Shown here piece after piece: positions 1-11,672 of a stretch of 64,000 nt of DNA (position 1 is the first letter of the stretch; each line of letters begins with the position of its first letter). The notes beneath the pieces are model-generated. The model was not told the DNA's origin. It was given only the letters and a program-made list of their open reading frames with translations, and did no database searches. A program made the position numbers and the translations under genes. This stretch comes from Larix kaempferi. Taxonomy: Eukaryota > Streptophyta > Pinopsida > Pinales > Pinaceae. The stretch spans positions 3,718,501 to 3,782,500 of the forward strand of contig BSBM01000461.1 of the NCBI GenBank assembly GCA_027924585.1, written 5' to 3'.

Positions 1-2401
1 AATGAGAAAATTTTGTCAACCTATCAACTACCACATAGATGCAATCCTTACCTAAGTATTTAGGCAATCCGGTGATGAAATCCATGGAAATACTGTCCCA
101 TTTTTGCTCCGGAATGGGCAATGGTTGTAATAGGCTGGCTGGACATGTAAGTTCTGATTTGTTTTGTTGACATGCTTTACATTCATTCACATACTTCTGA
201 ACATCTTCCTTCAGCCCCTTCCAAAAAAATCTTTGCCTCAACTGTCTATAAGTTTTGAAGATCCCCGGATGGCCCGCTAGTGGGGAATCATGTGCTTCTT
301 GCAAAATTCGGTACTTGAGCTTGGAGTTATGAACTAAATAAATTCTTCCCTTATAATATATCATCCCATTCAAAATCCTATAGTTATCGTCCCCTTTGAT
401 TCCATCCAACACATCACAAGCAAATTTGTCTTTGGCATATTCAACTAGTAGCATGTTTTTCCAATCCTTGGCAATATCCATGAGAGAAAATGAAGGCCTT
501 CTTGACAAAGCATCTGCTACTATATTATTCTTTCCTTTGACATATTCAATATCAAAATCATAAGCTTGAATATTGCTTACCCACTTTTGTTTCCTTTCAT
601 TTAGATCTTTTTGGGTGAGAAAGTGTCTTAGACTATTATGGTCAGTTTTCACCACAAACTTGCTGCCCACCAAGTATTGTCTGAATTTGGCCAATGCATG
701 CATAATGGCCAGCATTTCTTTATCATAGATGGAGTAAATTTTTTCATGAGGCTGCAACTTTCTGCTCTCAAAGGCTATGGGGTGTTGGCCTTGCTTTAGG
801 ACAGCCCCTATTCCTCCACCTGAAGCATCACATTCCACAACAAAAGGTTTAGTAAAATCAGGAAGTGCAAGAATGGGACAACTACTCATTACCTCTTTCA
901 TTTTTTGAAATGCTTTTTCAGCCTCTTCATCCCACTTGAAAGCATCCTTCTTAGTCAAATCAGTGAGTGGAGAAGTCAACTTGGAGAACCCTTTCACAAA
1001 TTTCCTGTAGTAGGTGCATATGCCAATAAAGCCTCTCAATTCGGTAATATTTTTTGGTGATGGCCATTCCAAGATAGACCTGATTTTTTCCATGTGTACC
1101 TTCACTCCTTCTTGCCCAATAATGTGCCCAAGATACAGTAGTTCTTTCATCCCAAACTCACATTTTGATAATTTAGCAAATAAGGACTCTTCTTGCAAGA
1201 TTTTCAACACAATCTCTAACTGTTGCAAATGCTCTTCCCATGTTTTACTATAAATGAGAATATCATCAAAGAAAACCAAAACAAACCTTCTTAGTTGCTT
1301 GCAAAATATCCTATTCATACATGCTTGAAAGGTGGCTGGAGCATTAGTTAACCCAAAAGGCATGACAAGAAATTCAAAGTGGCCAAAATGACATCGAAAA
1401 GCGGTCTTTTGCACATCTTCATTTTTCATTCGAATTTGGTGATACCCTGATCTAAGGTCAATTTTTGAGAAGTATTTGACCCCATGTAGCTCATCCATGA
1501 GCTCATCAATCCTAGGAATAGGATACCTATTCTTGATAGTCTTTTTGTTCAAGGCTCTAAAATCTATGCACATTCTCAATGTTCCATATTTTTTCTTCAC
1601 TAGCACTACTGAAGAAGCATAAGGGCTAGAGCTTGGTCTAATGAGCCCCAACTCTAGGAGTTCTTGGATAGATTTTTCAATCTCATCTCTAAACCTTTTA
1701 GGATGTCTATAAGGTGGTATCTGAATGGGTGAAGTACTCTCCTCCAAAACAATACTGTGCTCAACCCCCCTATCTGGTGGCCTACCATGTGGAAGGTCTC
1801 TAAAAACGTTTTCATATTTTTGCAAAAGTTTCTCTATCTCCTTTGGGTGTTTGACAATATTTATAGTTGGCTTGGGAGATGTAATATGACATTCAGCAGC
1901 CCATTCTATATTCCCATGCCTCAATATATATCTCATGCTATTGCAAGTCACTACTTGATTTGGATAAGTGTGTTTCCCTCTCACAACTCTTTGTACTCCT
2001 TTTGAATCTTGGAATTTCATTTCGGGAATTTGATAATTTACTGTATGCTCTCCTATTGAATACAACCATTGCACTCCCGAAACCACATTAGTATCAGCAA
2101 CATCAACCACATAAAAACTATCAACACAAGTATAGTTACCTACGGTGACTTGCAGCTTTGGAACCCATGTTTTGCATTGCATTGTGTTGTGACCGGGAAT
2201 GACAACTGTGAAGCCATCAAATGGTTCAATAGGTATCTTTCTTTTCTCTACCATCTCTGCATCAATGAAGTTATGAGTGGATCCTCCATCTACCAAAACT
2301 GAAGTTCTTTGTCCTTGTACCACACCTTTGCATCGGATAGTATGATAGCGAGGTACTGCTGAAAGCACTGCCATTCTTGCTTTGTCCGGTGAAGGCTGAT
2401 T
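1..2401 (-). CDS. G1 chromovirus pol: protease-RT-RNase H-integrase, uninterrupted, runs off left edge
   Basis: On the minus strand one frame is open from a TAA at 2402-2404 to base 1, with no stop; the first ATG is at 2374-2372. Domains in order: aspartic protease (active-site motif DGGSTHNF, D at 2290-2288), RT with the core YFFDD-type variant FFDDILIYS near 1262-1280, RNase H with ECDASGGG near 829, integrase zinc finger (HDSPLAGHPG then CKACQQ, about 165-290), and the first integrase Asp in SMDFITGLP near 80. The frame is cut by the window edge inside the integrase core, so its C-terminus and any chromodomain are not visible. The protease Gly-Gly replaces the more common Ser/Thr-Gly. The family makes cDNA from element RNA in a virus-like particle and integrates it. 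The open frame suggests a young copy, although its gag is broken. Confidence 0.9.
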
Positions 2402-2952
2402 TTATTCTTGTCTTTCCTCTTCTACTGCTGTCTCATATGCCTTTTCTTGATCTGAAATATGTCCATCTTCATCCATGCCCCCATCATACCCCTCATTATC
2501 AGAAAATACTTCTATGTATTGAGCCTTTCCTTTGGTACATTTGTGCCCCGGTGTCCATGGTTGGAAGCATGTGAAGCATAGTTTATTTTTTCTAAGTTCA
2601 TCCCTGTTTAGTCCCTCTTTTTTATTCCTCTCAAATGACTCTCTTTGCCAAGGTTTCTTATCATATCCATCCCTTTGCCTGAAAGTTGGCTACCCAACAA
2701 TTCGAAACCTTTCATCATTTGTTTATTCATATCTAGCATAACCATGGTAAGTCCTTCAAAACATGGTTTTAAGGCTTCAATAAATTCCTCCTGATGTCTT
2801 AATTTTTCCTCCTCCTCTCTACCCATTGTTTTAGAAAAAAACTCTTTTTCTGCTACTATCTCTTCTTCAACCAAAACTTCTTCAACTACTGATTCAAAGG
2901 GTGGTGTTTTATTTGTTTGGATTCTTGTTAATACCATCAGGTGCCAAGACCA
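2402..2952 (-). pseudogene. G1 gag remnant: N-terminal piece plus zinc knuckle, capsid missing
   Basis: About 550 bases separate the PBS from the protease frame, far too few for a full chromovirus gag. The upstream part reads as a charged Glu/Lys-rich segment (2979-2608). After a frame change near 2690 the frame that continues into pol carries a zinc knuckle, CFTCFQPWTPGHKC (about 2579-2538), of the CX2CX7HXC form usual in these chromoviruses. An acidic linker then leads to an in-frame TAA at 2402-2404 (…ERQE stop NQPS…), directly before the protease. No capsid fold region is recognisable. I infer an internal deletion removed it, so this copy would need capsid supplied in trans. The TAA is not a simple CAG or CGA change. 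Confidence 0.75.
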
Positions 2953-2953
2953 T

Positions 2954-2965
2954 GCTCTGATACCA
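2954..2965 (-). other. G1 primer-binding site (initiator Met tRNA type)
   Basis: The minus strand reads TGGTATCAGAGC, the classic match to the 3' end of plant initiator tRNA-Met. It lies two bases from the inner end of the 5' LTR. It fixes the element's orientation as minus. Confidence 0.92.
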
Positions 2966-2967
2966 CT

Positions 2968-4734
2968 TGTAATATCCATTTTTCAAATTTTATTAAAATG
3001 TCCAATTTTCCACTTTTTTTCTCAATTTCGACCTTTGACTAGTTTTACTGTTTTGACCTCCAAATCAACCCAAATGCTCCCAAATATTTTGCAGGAGTGT
3101 ATGAATGGTATTTAGACTTGAATATAAGGTTCAGGGATGTTTTATGGCCCTCCAAATACTGCTTCAAACTTGATTTGTATTCTGATCAATATATGTAATT
3201 TTGACTAGTAATTTGTGCATCAAATCCCCCTCGGGTAACACTGCAAATGGCCTTCCAAATGCCTCCAAAATCCCACAAATTTATGAATAGAGGTATATAA
3301 TGTGTTAAGTATGTGATTAATGTCTCATATGCACCATTAATTGATTTTTAATACTGTTCTAACTCTCACATTTAACAACAAAAACCCCCAATTCGACCCT
3401 TGGGGAAATGGCACTATTTCACCCCCCAATACAACTAAACTGAGTAAAAATGATTCAAATGCTCAAGTACAGTACATGAAACTTGTAGAAGACATCCATG
3501 GCAGTATATTTATCACAAATATATCAGAGAATCATCCATCCATTCGAAATAATCAACATTATAGTGTCATACATCAATGCATTGGGGAAATGGACATTGT
3601 TTGCTCATTAATCAATAGTTTTGCATACAACCAGTGGGTATTTCGACCTGAGACTTTCTGAAAATGAATAACATAGGATATGAAGCTATTACAATCATAA
3701 ATATGTAATGAGAAGCTCTCTCAAGAAGCACAAGTGCTCACCAAAAACGCCCTCTGTCAAGGAGCACGAATATGCCTTCAAAACTGGAAACGGTGGAGAG
3801 AAAGTGCTGCACTAAACCAAACCATGAAACTTCCTGTAGCTGCTACCTGCAAATACAAACTCCATTAAATCACCATGAAATACTTGAGTGGCCTCTCCAA
3901 ACACCAACTTGGATGGGAATCTTTCACCCCCGAAATTGGCTAAGGCAAGAAACTAGTCATCCACTAGCTCTCTCTTCACAAATGCAATTTTTCTCAAATC
4001 ATCAAAATCCATTCTCATACTTGATTTATACATTTTATAACCAACATTAGCCTTCAAGGGGTCTAAATCCTCTCAATAGATTCAATAATTTTCCATTTAG
4101 AAAATATTCCTCATTTGCCACTTGTCTCCTAGTTCCAACCTTCCATCTTCTCCCAAATTCGAATTTGAGTCTCTTTAGATTCCTCCAACTCCATGAGCGC
4201 CTTCTTGAGCCTATTTTTGGGGCTGACATGTCATAATGGTTAGGTTTAAGAAGTCAGGTCTGAATTTTGTCATAAAATGTCATAGATGCTTCATTATTGT
4301 TGTCATAAAACTAGGGAATCTAGCCCATGTGTCCACTAGTCTCCAATTTGACTCTTCCTCTCCCATGGAGGTTACTATTCCTTCCCATTTCGACCTAATA
4401 TTCTCAATGCCATGTGTTATGACTTACCAACTCACCCAAGAGTGTTCACCTTCCCATGAATTCGAATTGGCAAGAGAGAGCTGCCATGTGTCATTGAAAA
4501 ATCAAGCTAGTGTGGGTCCCACCACCTCCATATGTCTCCAAAACCACTTGCCACCTAGAATTTCTCTTGAATTTATTTATTCATCAGATTTATTAAATGC
4601 TTGAACCCTTCTAATGTCTAAATATCATTTATTAGTTTCTTTATTACCATCCCACATGTGCCCATCCAACCTAGGAAACTAGTAGGATTGATGGGATTGT
4701 CTTACTATGCACTTATTTGAATGGGGACATTACA
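2968..4734 (-). repeat. G1 5' LTR (1767 bp)
   Basis: The minus strand begins TGTAATGTCCCC at 4734 and ends GGATATTACA at 2968, with TG...CA ends and an imperfect terminal inverted repeat, abutting the PBS. The matching 3' LTR lies beyond the left edge, so LTR identity and the target-site duplication cannot be checked. Short open frames inside are not recognisable genes. Confidence 0.8.
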
Positions 4735-6150
4735 CTAACCATAATTCATAAACCCTAACCAGTATCTCAAAATATAGTATGAGGACAAACCACCAGCTTA
4801 GTCTCGAACCCGAATGCAGGCATTGCAACAAACACCAACAACAAACTTATTTTTCCAAATTAAATCAGCAACAAACTAAATTATCCATATTAAACTAAAT
4901 TTTCCAACAACAACAACAAACCAAAGCAATGTTAAACCTTGAAGTGCAGCATAGAAGGTCCACAGAATCCCCAGCAGATTGGCAGTGTTGAAAAACACGT
5001 TTGCAGGGATGGTTGGTAGGAAATCTACCAGCGAGCCACCGGACGAAGAGAGCGAGCCACAGGACGAAGAATCCAAACGCAAGATGAGCGCAGCTACCGA
5101 CCGAGGAGCGAAGCCATCAAATGAGGCCACCACAGCCACTGGACCAGGGACAGAAAGCCACCATCGCCACCATCGAAACCATGGGAGGCGGAACCCAACA
5201 TCTCCACGACTGAAATGGGAATACTACAAGTCACCACCAAAACCGAACACAACAATGTGCACCATCGAGCGGAATGCCGCCATGTCCGAAGCAATAACCA
5301 GGATGGAGTGGTCACAAAGGGGTGCGGGAGATCACCAGAGCCGAGTGCCAGGTGAACAGAGCCGAGCGCCAGGTGAACATAGATGGGTGGAGGGATCCAC
5401 AGCAGCGGGTGCATAGACGATCAACAAACGGGGCAGCAGAACGCCCACACTCCGGGCCCGAACAAAAAACAACGGTGGGTAATACCTTTCCCGGGCACAG
5501 GTCCATGGGACTGTAAAAAGTAACCTCGCACGTGCCATGTTAAAGCGCCCACCTACTAGACAGGTGGCACTTCCTCGTCGGCATCAAAAAGCGCCACTTC
5601 GACCTTGCCAGGTGGTGTGGGGGGGGAGAGCCAGGTGGGGTGTCCAGGTACTGGCATCCCTCCCCTCGTATTAACTACAAACGGATAGAAAAATATAGAA
5701 ATGCATAGTAATAAGAAAAAAAAGTTAGAAAAATTTAATGGTAGATATCGAAGTGCATCTTGAATCTGTTGAATCCGTAAACAATGTTGTTACGGATTGA
5801 CAGAGATGGGATCCTTCGAATACGTTGCTCAAGCATGTCCACATATCTCAAGTTCTCAACCCTTGCCTAAGATACCCCTTATCTAAACTTGTGTCCCATC
5901 AATACAACATCTATCACAGCGCTCCTTCGATATTGTGTTAAGGCTTTCATCATCTATAAATTTCAGTCGACGGTTGGGATAGAATTTATCCTTTTGTGTT
6001 TTGCCCTCCATCTTTTCACATACTTCCCGTCGATGGCACCAGCATGAAACTTTTCCTCGACTGTCGCACAACCGAAGGGTTTCGAAGCGCTTTGATTTAA
6101 TTGCCGACTTTAGTTTGGAGGAATTTGAGGATTCTGTAGCCGGAGTACTA
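4735..6150. other. Low-copy flank with a GC-rich segment, no recognised gene
   Basis: Sequence outside G1 and upstream of the kelch pseudogene. Bases 4980-5670 are markedly GC-rich against an AT-rich background and open in several frames on both strands, the longest 145 codons at 4979-5416 (+). A 21-base unit (GAGCCGAGYGCCAGGTGAAC) is repeated in tandem near 5337-5381. A Glu/Pro-rich duplication lies near 5030-5070. Neither frame resembles a known family; open frames here probably reflect composition. 5680-6150 shows nothing clear, although the kelch frame stays open upstream to an ATG at 6001. Confidence 0.4.
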
Positions 6151-7205
6151 ATGGAGATTATTCCTCGTCTTCCAGACGAATTCGGTCGACAGTGTTTACT
6201 CAGAGTCTCTTACCAGTCACATGATAAGCTCAAAGTTGTGTCCAGAAGCTGGGAAGAATTGCTCAGTAAACCGCGGTTCTATGAAGACAGAAATATCTTT
6301 GGGACTAGCGAGCAGTTGATATGTTTGATTCAGGATATTCCTCAAGAGAACTCGACTGAGGATAAGTGGCAGGGTGCCCCTGTTTATGGTCTAACTCTGT
6401 ACAACCCTCTGCAAGGAACCTGGGATCGGCTGCCTTTAATTCCCCAATTTCCTGGTGGGATTCCCCTCTTTTGTCAGTGGGTTTCGGTGGATCAGAAACT
6501 GGTTATGATTGGGGGGTGGTGTCCCTCCCGCGGGGAGGCAATGAACTCTGTCTTCATTTATGACTTCACGTCCTGTACATGGCGCCGGGGAACCGATATG
6601 CCGACGGTTCGATCCTTCTTTGCTTGCTCTGTTTCTCCCAATGGATTTATCTGTGTTGCCGGAGGACATGACCAGAATAAAAACGCTATGCAGACTGCAG
6701 AGGTTTACGTTGTTAAACATAAAAGATGGGACATTCTGCCTCCCATGAGCCAAGAGTGAGACCGATGCCAAGGAGTTTGTTTAAATGGAAAATTCACTGT
6801 GATAAGCGGGTATTCAACAGAATCACAGGGTGGATTCGAGAAGAGTGCGGAAGTATTCGATCCTATTACAATCCTTTGGAGCAGAGTTGAGAATATGTGG
6901 AGTATTGGGGGATACCCCAGGTCGTGCATTGCTGCTTTGGGGCACTTGTATTTCTTCCATAACCAACAGGTGATGTAATATAACAGCAAGGAGAACGTTT
7001 GGGAAATGGTGGCCTCTTTTCCCGAAAGTATGGATATCATTACCTGTGCGACAGTGTGGCGTGCAAGATATTTGTGAGCGGTTCTACCAACATTTGGGAT
7101 CAGCAGGTGTGTTACATGTTTGACAACACTGGTAAGTGGGTTCCCATTCAGAGGCCACACAACTTTGTGGAATTTGTTCGGTCTGTAATCACTGTAGAGA
7201 TGTGA
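6151..7205 (+). pseudogene. F-box/kelch-repeat protein pseudogene
   Basis: The only host gene recognised. From the ATG at 6151 the frame begins with an F-box (IIPRLPDEFGRQCLLRV, then SHDKLKVVSRSWEELL), typical of the small plant F-box/kelch proteins that recruit targets to SCF ubiquitin ligases. Kelch-type blades follow (LYNPLQGTWDRLP; KLVMIGGW...VFIYDFTSCTWRRG; ICVAGGHDQNKNAMQTAEVY). The family start matches 6151, although the frame is open from 6001. It is broken by TGA at 6757-6759 (CGA to TGA fits the expected Arg), TAA at 6976-6978 (CAA to TAA), and a frame change near 7040-7060 before the last blades, which end at 7205. Total span, about 350 codons, fits the family. These genes are often intronless, so a retrocopy cannot be told from a decayed duplicate. 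Confidence 0.88.
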
Positions 7206-8640
7206 GTCTATTTAGTTTGGAGTATCTAGTTTTGGTATTATTAGAAAAAAAGTAGGTGAGACATAGACAACAAGTGATTACAATTTTATTAATAATGGTT
7301 AATCAGTAAAAGATAACTTTTTCATGACACTTAGCTTGTGACTTATCGATGTTATTAACTTCTTCATGACACTTAACTTGTGATCTATGGATGTTCGTAC
7401 ACTCTACACAAATTAAATTACTGTGTTAATATCAAAAATATTGAATTCTTAGTTAAGTGTAAGTGCGGACAAAGTTTTGTTTAGAAACTGTTATTTTCAA
7501 ACTACATAAATTTAAAGAAAACCATTAATTGTGTTATGAATATTGCTTGTAATAAGGCCAAAAAGAGGAATAGAAAAGAACAAAGCACTAGGATGTAAAT
7601 TTTTTTCAAACATTGGTTATCTTTCATCAATATTTTATTACCTAATGAGTTTTATACCTCAAATTTTATTTTTTATTTAAATTTAATATCTCAGATTTTA
7701 TTTGCAATATTTTAAATTTTGAAGCCTTTGCATTGTGGTAAGTTGCAGGCAATTTAGAAATCTTGTCGTACAAAAAAATTATGTACTAAGGGGAAGGAAA
7801 TTTATTTATCTTTAAATTGTTTTTTATTGTTTAAATACATTTTTAATTATACTTATAAGTGTTTATATCTTAAAATTTGGGGTGGATTAAGGCCTATGCT
7901 TTTCTTGATCAAGCATGAAGATGAGATAAGTGTCCTGTCAAGACTGATTCTATGGCTATTATTTCAAATTTGAAATAAACAATTATAAAAAAAAAGAATA
8001 TGCATGATAACCAACAACTATACATGGATAACAAGTAACTTATTGATGACACTTTAAGTTGTGACCTATTAGTGTTAACCTAACAAGATTAAGTGGTTGT
8101 GCTAATTTTAAATAAGTGGAAGATCTTTTCATATTTTATAATTTTTCAATAATACCTTTTTAATATTTAATTTAATATATATTTAAAAATGAAATATTAA
8201 AATTTATTTTATTATTTTAATTTAGCTTTTTTCTAAATATAGTAAATTTATTGATAAACAATTTAATATTTAGTTATTCAAATTCTTTTTTAAATGAATA
8301 ATATTTTTTTGCAAAAATAATGATTTAGCATAACTATTAAAAATAATTATGCCATCATTTATTTCTTATTTTTTAAAAGTCAATTTAAAATAAATTTAGA
8401 ATGCTAATGTTTACTCCAAACCTAAATGTGTCTTCACCATCTCCTCAACCTCATTAAATACTTATTATTCATATATATGCATTCAAAAATCTTATTGCAA
8501 AGGTTCAACTTGCCATTAAATAATTAACTCTTATATGTAATCATGTCACTTTTAGTTATCTTTTTCTTTATTTCATTTTATTAATTTTTCTCTTTTACTT
8601 TTTTGTTTGTGACATCTTATGATTGTTTTGGCACCTATTA
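7206..8640. other. AT-rich spacer, nothing recognised
   Basis: Strongly AT-rich DNA with homopolymer runs. A short phrase ('cttcatgacacttaacttgtgac') recurs in degraded form near 7320-7385 and 8040-8065. No gene, RNA or element boundary is supported. Confidence 0.5.
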
Positions 8641-8687
8641 GTCAGTCGGTCTGATCGCAAGATGCCATTTTTTTCGGGCTTTTGCAA

Positions 8688-8943
8688 GGTCATTCCATGG
8701 TTAGGATTTGATAAAGGTGCCTCAAAAGTTGGAGCAGGGGGGTTGGATTGATGTGTGTCCGTGTTGAAGTTTGTGTGCTTGTGTTTGATGTGGGCTTAGT
8801 GTCGCCTACTTGTGGGTGTGTTGCATATAGAACCTACAAGAGGGTTGTAATGGTTTTTGAACCTTATGAAAAGGTGGTGGACTTGTTATATGCATTGCAT
8901 GCTATATGTTGATTTCTGAAGTAGCATAATGGAAATTTTATGG
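8688..8943 (+). repeat. Left arm of a large inverted repeat
   Basis: Its sequence (starting 'aaggtcattccatggttagg') is found reversed and diverged at 11114-11322, including the phrases 'tatgaaaaggtggtgga' and 'gaagtagcataatg'. A third, direct, partial copy is near 9302-9490. No coding frame in this block resembles a transposase. Confidence 0.65.
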
Positions 8944-9301
8944 TTCACTATAATCAAAGGATATGACGAGATTTGTCCCATAATGGCTCTAATAGTCTCA
9001 ACCTTTGTTTCAAAAGTTTGTTTTTTTTTATGGAAAAAAGGTTGACATGGCATGTTGACATGACTAGATGATAACGCATTCATTGGTTAATGGTTGCAAA
9101 GAGGTAAAAGAGACTATCTATAAAATCTAGTGTTGGCATGAATGCATGTTGTTGTATTGAATGATCATGTGTGTGGGGTGTTAATGCCACCTTTCTCAAC
9201 TTTTCACCCAGTTTGGAGGTTTGTGTTTCCTTTCTTTTTTAGTTTTCTTTACAGTTGCGTTGCTTGTAACTCGATCTTGGAGGACTATTACCATTTCCAT
9301 T

Positions 9302-9490
9302 GCAAGATGCCACATTTTTGGTCTTTTTTGTGAAGGGCATTCTATGGTTTAGCTTTGATAAAGGAACCTTGAATGTTGGAATGGGGGTTTGGATTGACAC
9401 ATGTCTGTGTTGGAGTTTGTGTGATCGCGGGAGGTTTAAGATCGACGTTGTCTTTGATGTGGGTGTGTTGCATATGGCCCTGGTGGGAGG
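9302..9490 (+). repeat. Third diverged copy of the 8688 arm, direct orientation
   Basis: Shares 'attctatggttt', 'tttgataaagg', 'gttggaatgggggtttggattga' and 'gggtgtgttgcatatg' with the 8688 arm, with substitutions and indels. Shows that the unit was duplicated inside the block as well as at its ends. Confidence 0.5.
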
Positions 9491-10067
9491 GTTGTGGATC
9501 TGTTATTTGGTTTTTCCGGTCGAGAGCCTAACAAGAAGTTTACCAGCGGGGTTTCTAATTGTAAGAGGGTCTATACATGCTTGTGATGTAGTGCAAGTGT
9601 TTACTGGATAGGGATGTGAGCATGTTGAATTTCGCATTTGGCTTCAGTGGGAGGGATGTCGGTGTGTTGTGTTTTCATTTTTTTGCCGACTGGAATCCTA
9701 GTGGGAGGTTTAGTGGAGGAAATTTTGGCCATTGTTGGAGTTAATGCATGGACGATGGTGTTTAATGGGCACCCATGTGAATGGTTTTGGAACTATTTTG
9801 TTAGATTTGATCGACATTTTGTCCTTTTCGTTCGTTGGTTGTAACTTGTGCTCTGTGCTGCGAGTGATGTCATGGTTCGATTTGGTGAAAGAAGGCCTCT
9901 TGTTCCCTGTGGATGAGGTGGCATTTGGTGGTTATTATGTGGTGGCTTTGGATACGGCCAACTTTTCGAGGTGTGGTGAGACATTGTTTTTTTCCCTCCC
10001 TGTGATATTGATATTTTTGAGATTGTTTTGGTAGGGAAACGCACTCTATTAATTACATTTGGAAAGC

Positions 10068-10345
10068 AATGTGCTTGTTGTTGTCTTGTTTGCATACTCT
10101 GCCAACTAGAATGTTTTTTACCACCTTATTTAAGTTGGTCGGGATAGGGTTTCACTCGTGGCATTCCTTGATTGCGAGGGGTCATACTAGGAAAACAACT
10201 ATGCTCTTTTATGTAATACGATGTTCAGATTTAAGAAAGTTGCTTCCTATTTCTTTTTTCAAGGCTGATCAAGGGTGATTTTACTTCCATAAAGTGTGCA
10301 CGATTCCTTCTTCATGTTGCACCATTGCCCAATCTTTTTCCTTTT
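10068..10345 (+). repeat. Direct repeat copy 1
   Basis: Matches 10814-11100 over about 280 bases at roughly 80% by eye ('ccaactagaatgtttttt', 'catactaggaaaacaa', 'tttaagaaagtt'). After the match, copy 1 continues to 'caaataattataatgtgaatg' near 10410, whose counterpart in copy 2 is displaced to about 11327, beyond the inverted arm. Confidence 0.65.
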
Positions 10346-10813
10346 TTATGCATTTACTGTTGAATTAGGGCACAACCATAAAAAAGATGGGGGTGATAGA
10401 GAATTCAAATAATTATAATGTGAATGGAGTTGTTTGGGCACAATATGGACATGTTCTTGAACTTTATATTGTTTTTGCTTAAGTGCTTATATTATTCTCT
10501 CATGCACTCATACAATTAATGTTTATATTGTTATTGTTATTATAATCCTATTAGAAAAGTGAAGTGCACACGGTATCTATTTATCGTAAATAACTAGATG
10601 TTGGTATTTGCAATTGTAGCAAAGACAAAATACCTAGGGGAAATTTCTTATATATAGATATGGGGGCTCAAAGGATAATGAGCCTAGGGTCAATATGGCT
10701 TTCCAAGGCTATAAATCATTTATGTGGATGTATATTTATTTTCTATATATTATTTAACCTTTACTCACTCTTTATAAATACTAGATATAGTTTATAATTG
10801 AGGTCAATCAATA

Positions 10814-11100
10814 TGCTTGTTGTTTCCTTGTTGCCTTACTTTTCCAACTAGAATGTTTTTTCCCACCTTATCTAAGCTGGTCAGGATAGGGTTCCACTCT
10901 TGGCACTCCTTGCTTGTGAGGAGGCATACTAGGAAAACAATTCTGCTCTTTATTGTAATAGGTTGTCCGGATTTAAGAAAGTTTCTTCCTATTTCTTTTC
11001 TGGGGCTGATCAAGAGTGATTTTATTGCCACAAAGTGTGCAAGATGCCTTCTTCAGGTTGCAACACTACCCAAGCTTTTGCCTTTTTTTATGTCTTTATT
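10814..11100 (+). repeat. Direct repeat copy 2, interrupted by the inverted arm
   Basis: Partner of 10068-10345. The continuation of this copy is found about 220 bases further on, at 11327. This suggests that the 11114-11322 arm was inserted into, or exchanged with, part of the unit. Confidence 0.6.
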
Positions 11101-11113
11101 GTTGATGAATACA

Positions 11114-11322
11114 ATTTTCATTATGCTACTTCGAAAATCAACGGATAACAATCAATGCATATAAAAATTCCACCACCTTTTCATAACGTTCATAAACCAC
11201 TACATCCCTCTCATCGGGGCTATATGCAACACACCCACTCCACGCAGACACATGCCAATCCAAGCCCTTGCTCCAACTTTTGAGGAACCTTTATCAAATC
11301 CTAACCATGGAACGACCTTTCT
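11114..11322 (-). repeat. Right arm of the large inverted repeat
   Basis: Reverse-complement match to 8688-8943. Together the arms enclose about 2.6 kb. I cannot identify a target-site duplication, so the class of the element, if it is one, is open (a MULE-like or foldback element is possible). Confidence 0.6.
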
Positions 11323-11672
11323 TCAAATAACTATAATGTGAATGAAGTAGATTGGGTGCATTTGTTTGATAGACCATAATTATCTTAAACTCTAGTAAAA
11401 TTGACCTTCAACAACCTTTGCTTCCATAGGACTCAAGCCCATGCACACCTGAAGCATGAGGCTACTTGTAAAACCTATGAACAATGAAAACCATGCCATT
11501 TTTCTTCTAGTTGATTTCAATTCCTTCACAAATGCTTATAGCATTGATGCCTAAGAAATCAATTTTATGCTTGCACACGCAATCTCTCAATGTAGTTGTG
11601 CACTAATGGAAGAAAATGACACATTACTAATGATATTTAAGGAGACATTCCAGTTGTATGTCGATGCCATTT

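Noticed and set aside
2402-2404. G1 TAA as a programmed readthrough signal
   Set aside because: Possible, but the adjacent gag also has a frame change and a missing capsid, so simple decay is more likely; other copies are needed.
4979-5416. 145-codon plus-strand frame as a gene
   Set aside because: The same GC-rich bases are open in several frames on both strands, there is no recognisable motif, and composition explains it.
7264-8600. Search for a CRISPR-like or RNA-gene pattern in the AT-rich spacer
   Set aside because: Only loosely repeated phrases; no regular repeat-spacer spacing, no tRNA or rRNA signature. A plant nuclear context makes CRISPR irrelevant.
9142-10278. Series of hydrophobic plus-strand frames (Val/Phe/Leu-rich), possibly membrane proteins
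   Set aside because: They come from T/G-rich repeat sequence; each is short, and the repeat copies do not preserve the frames.
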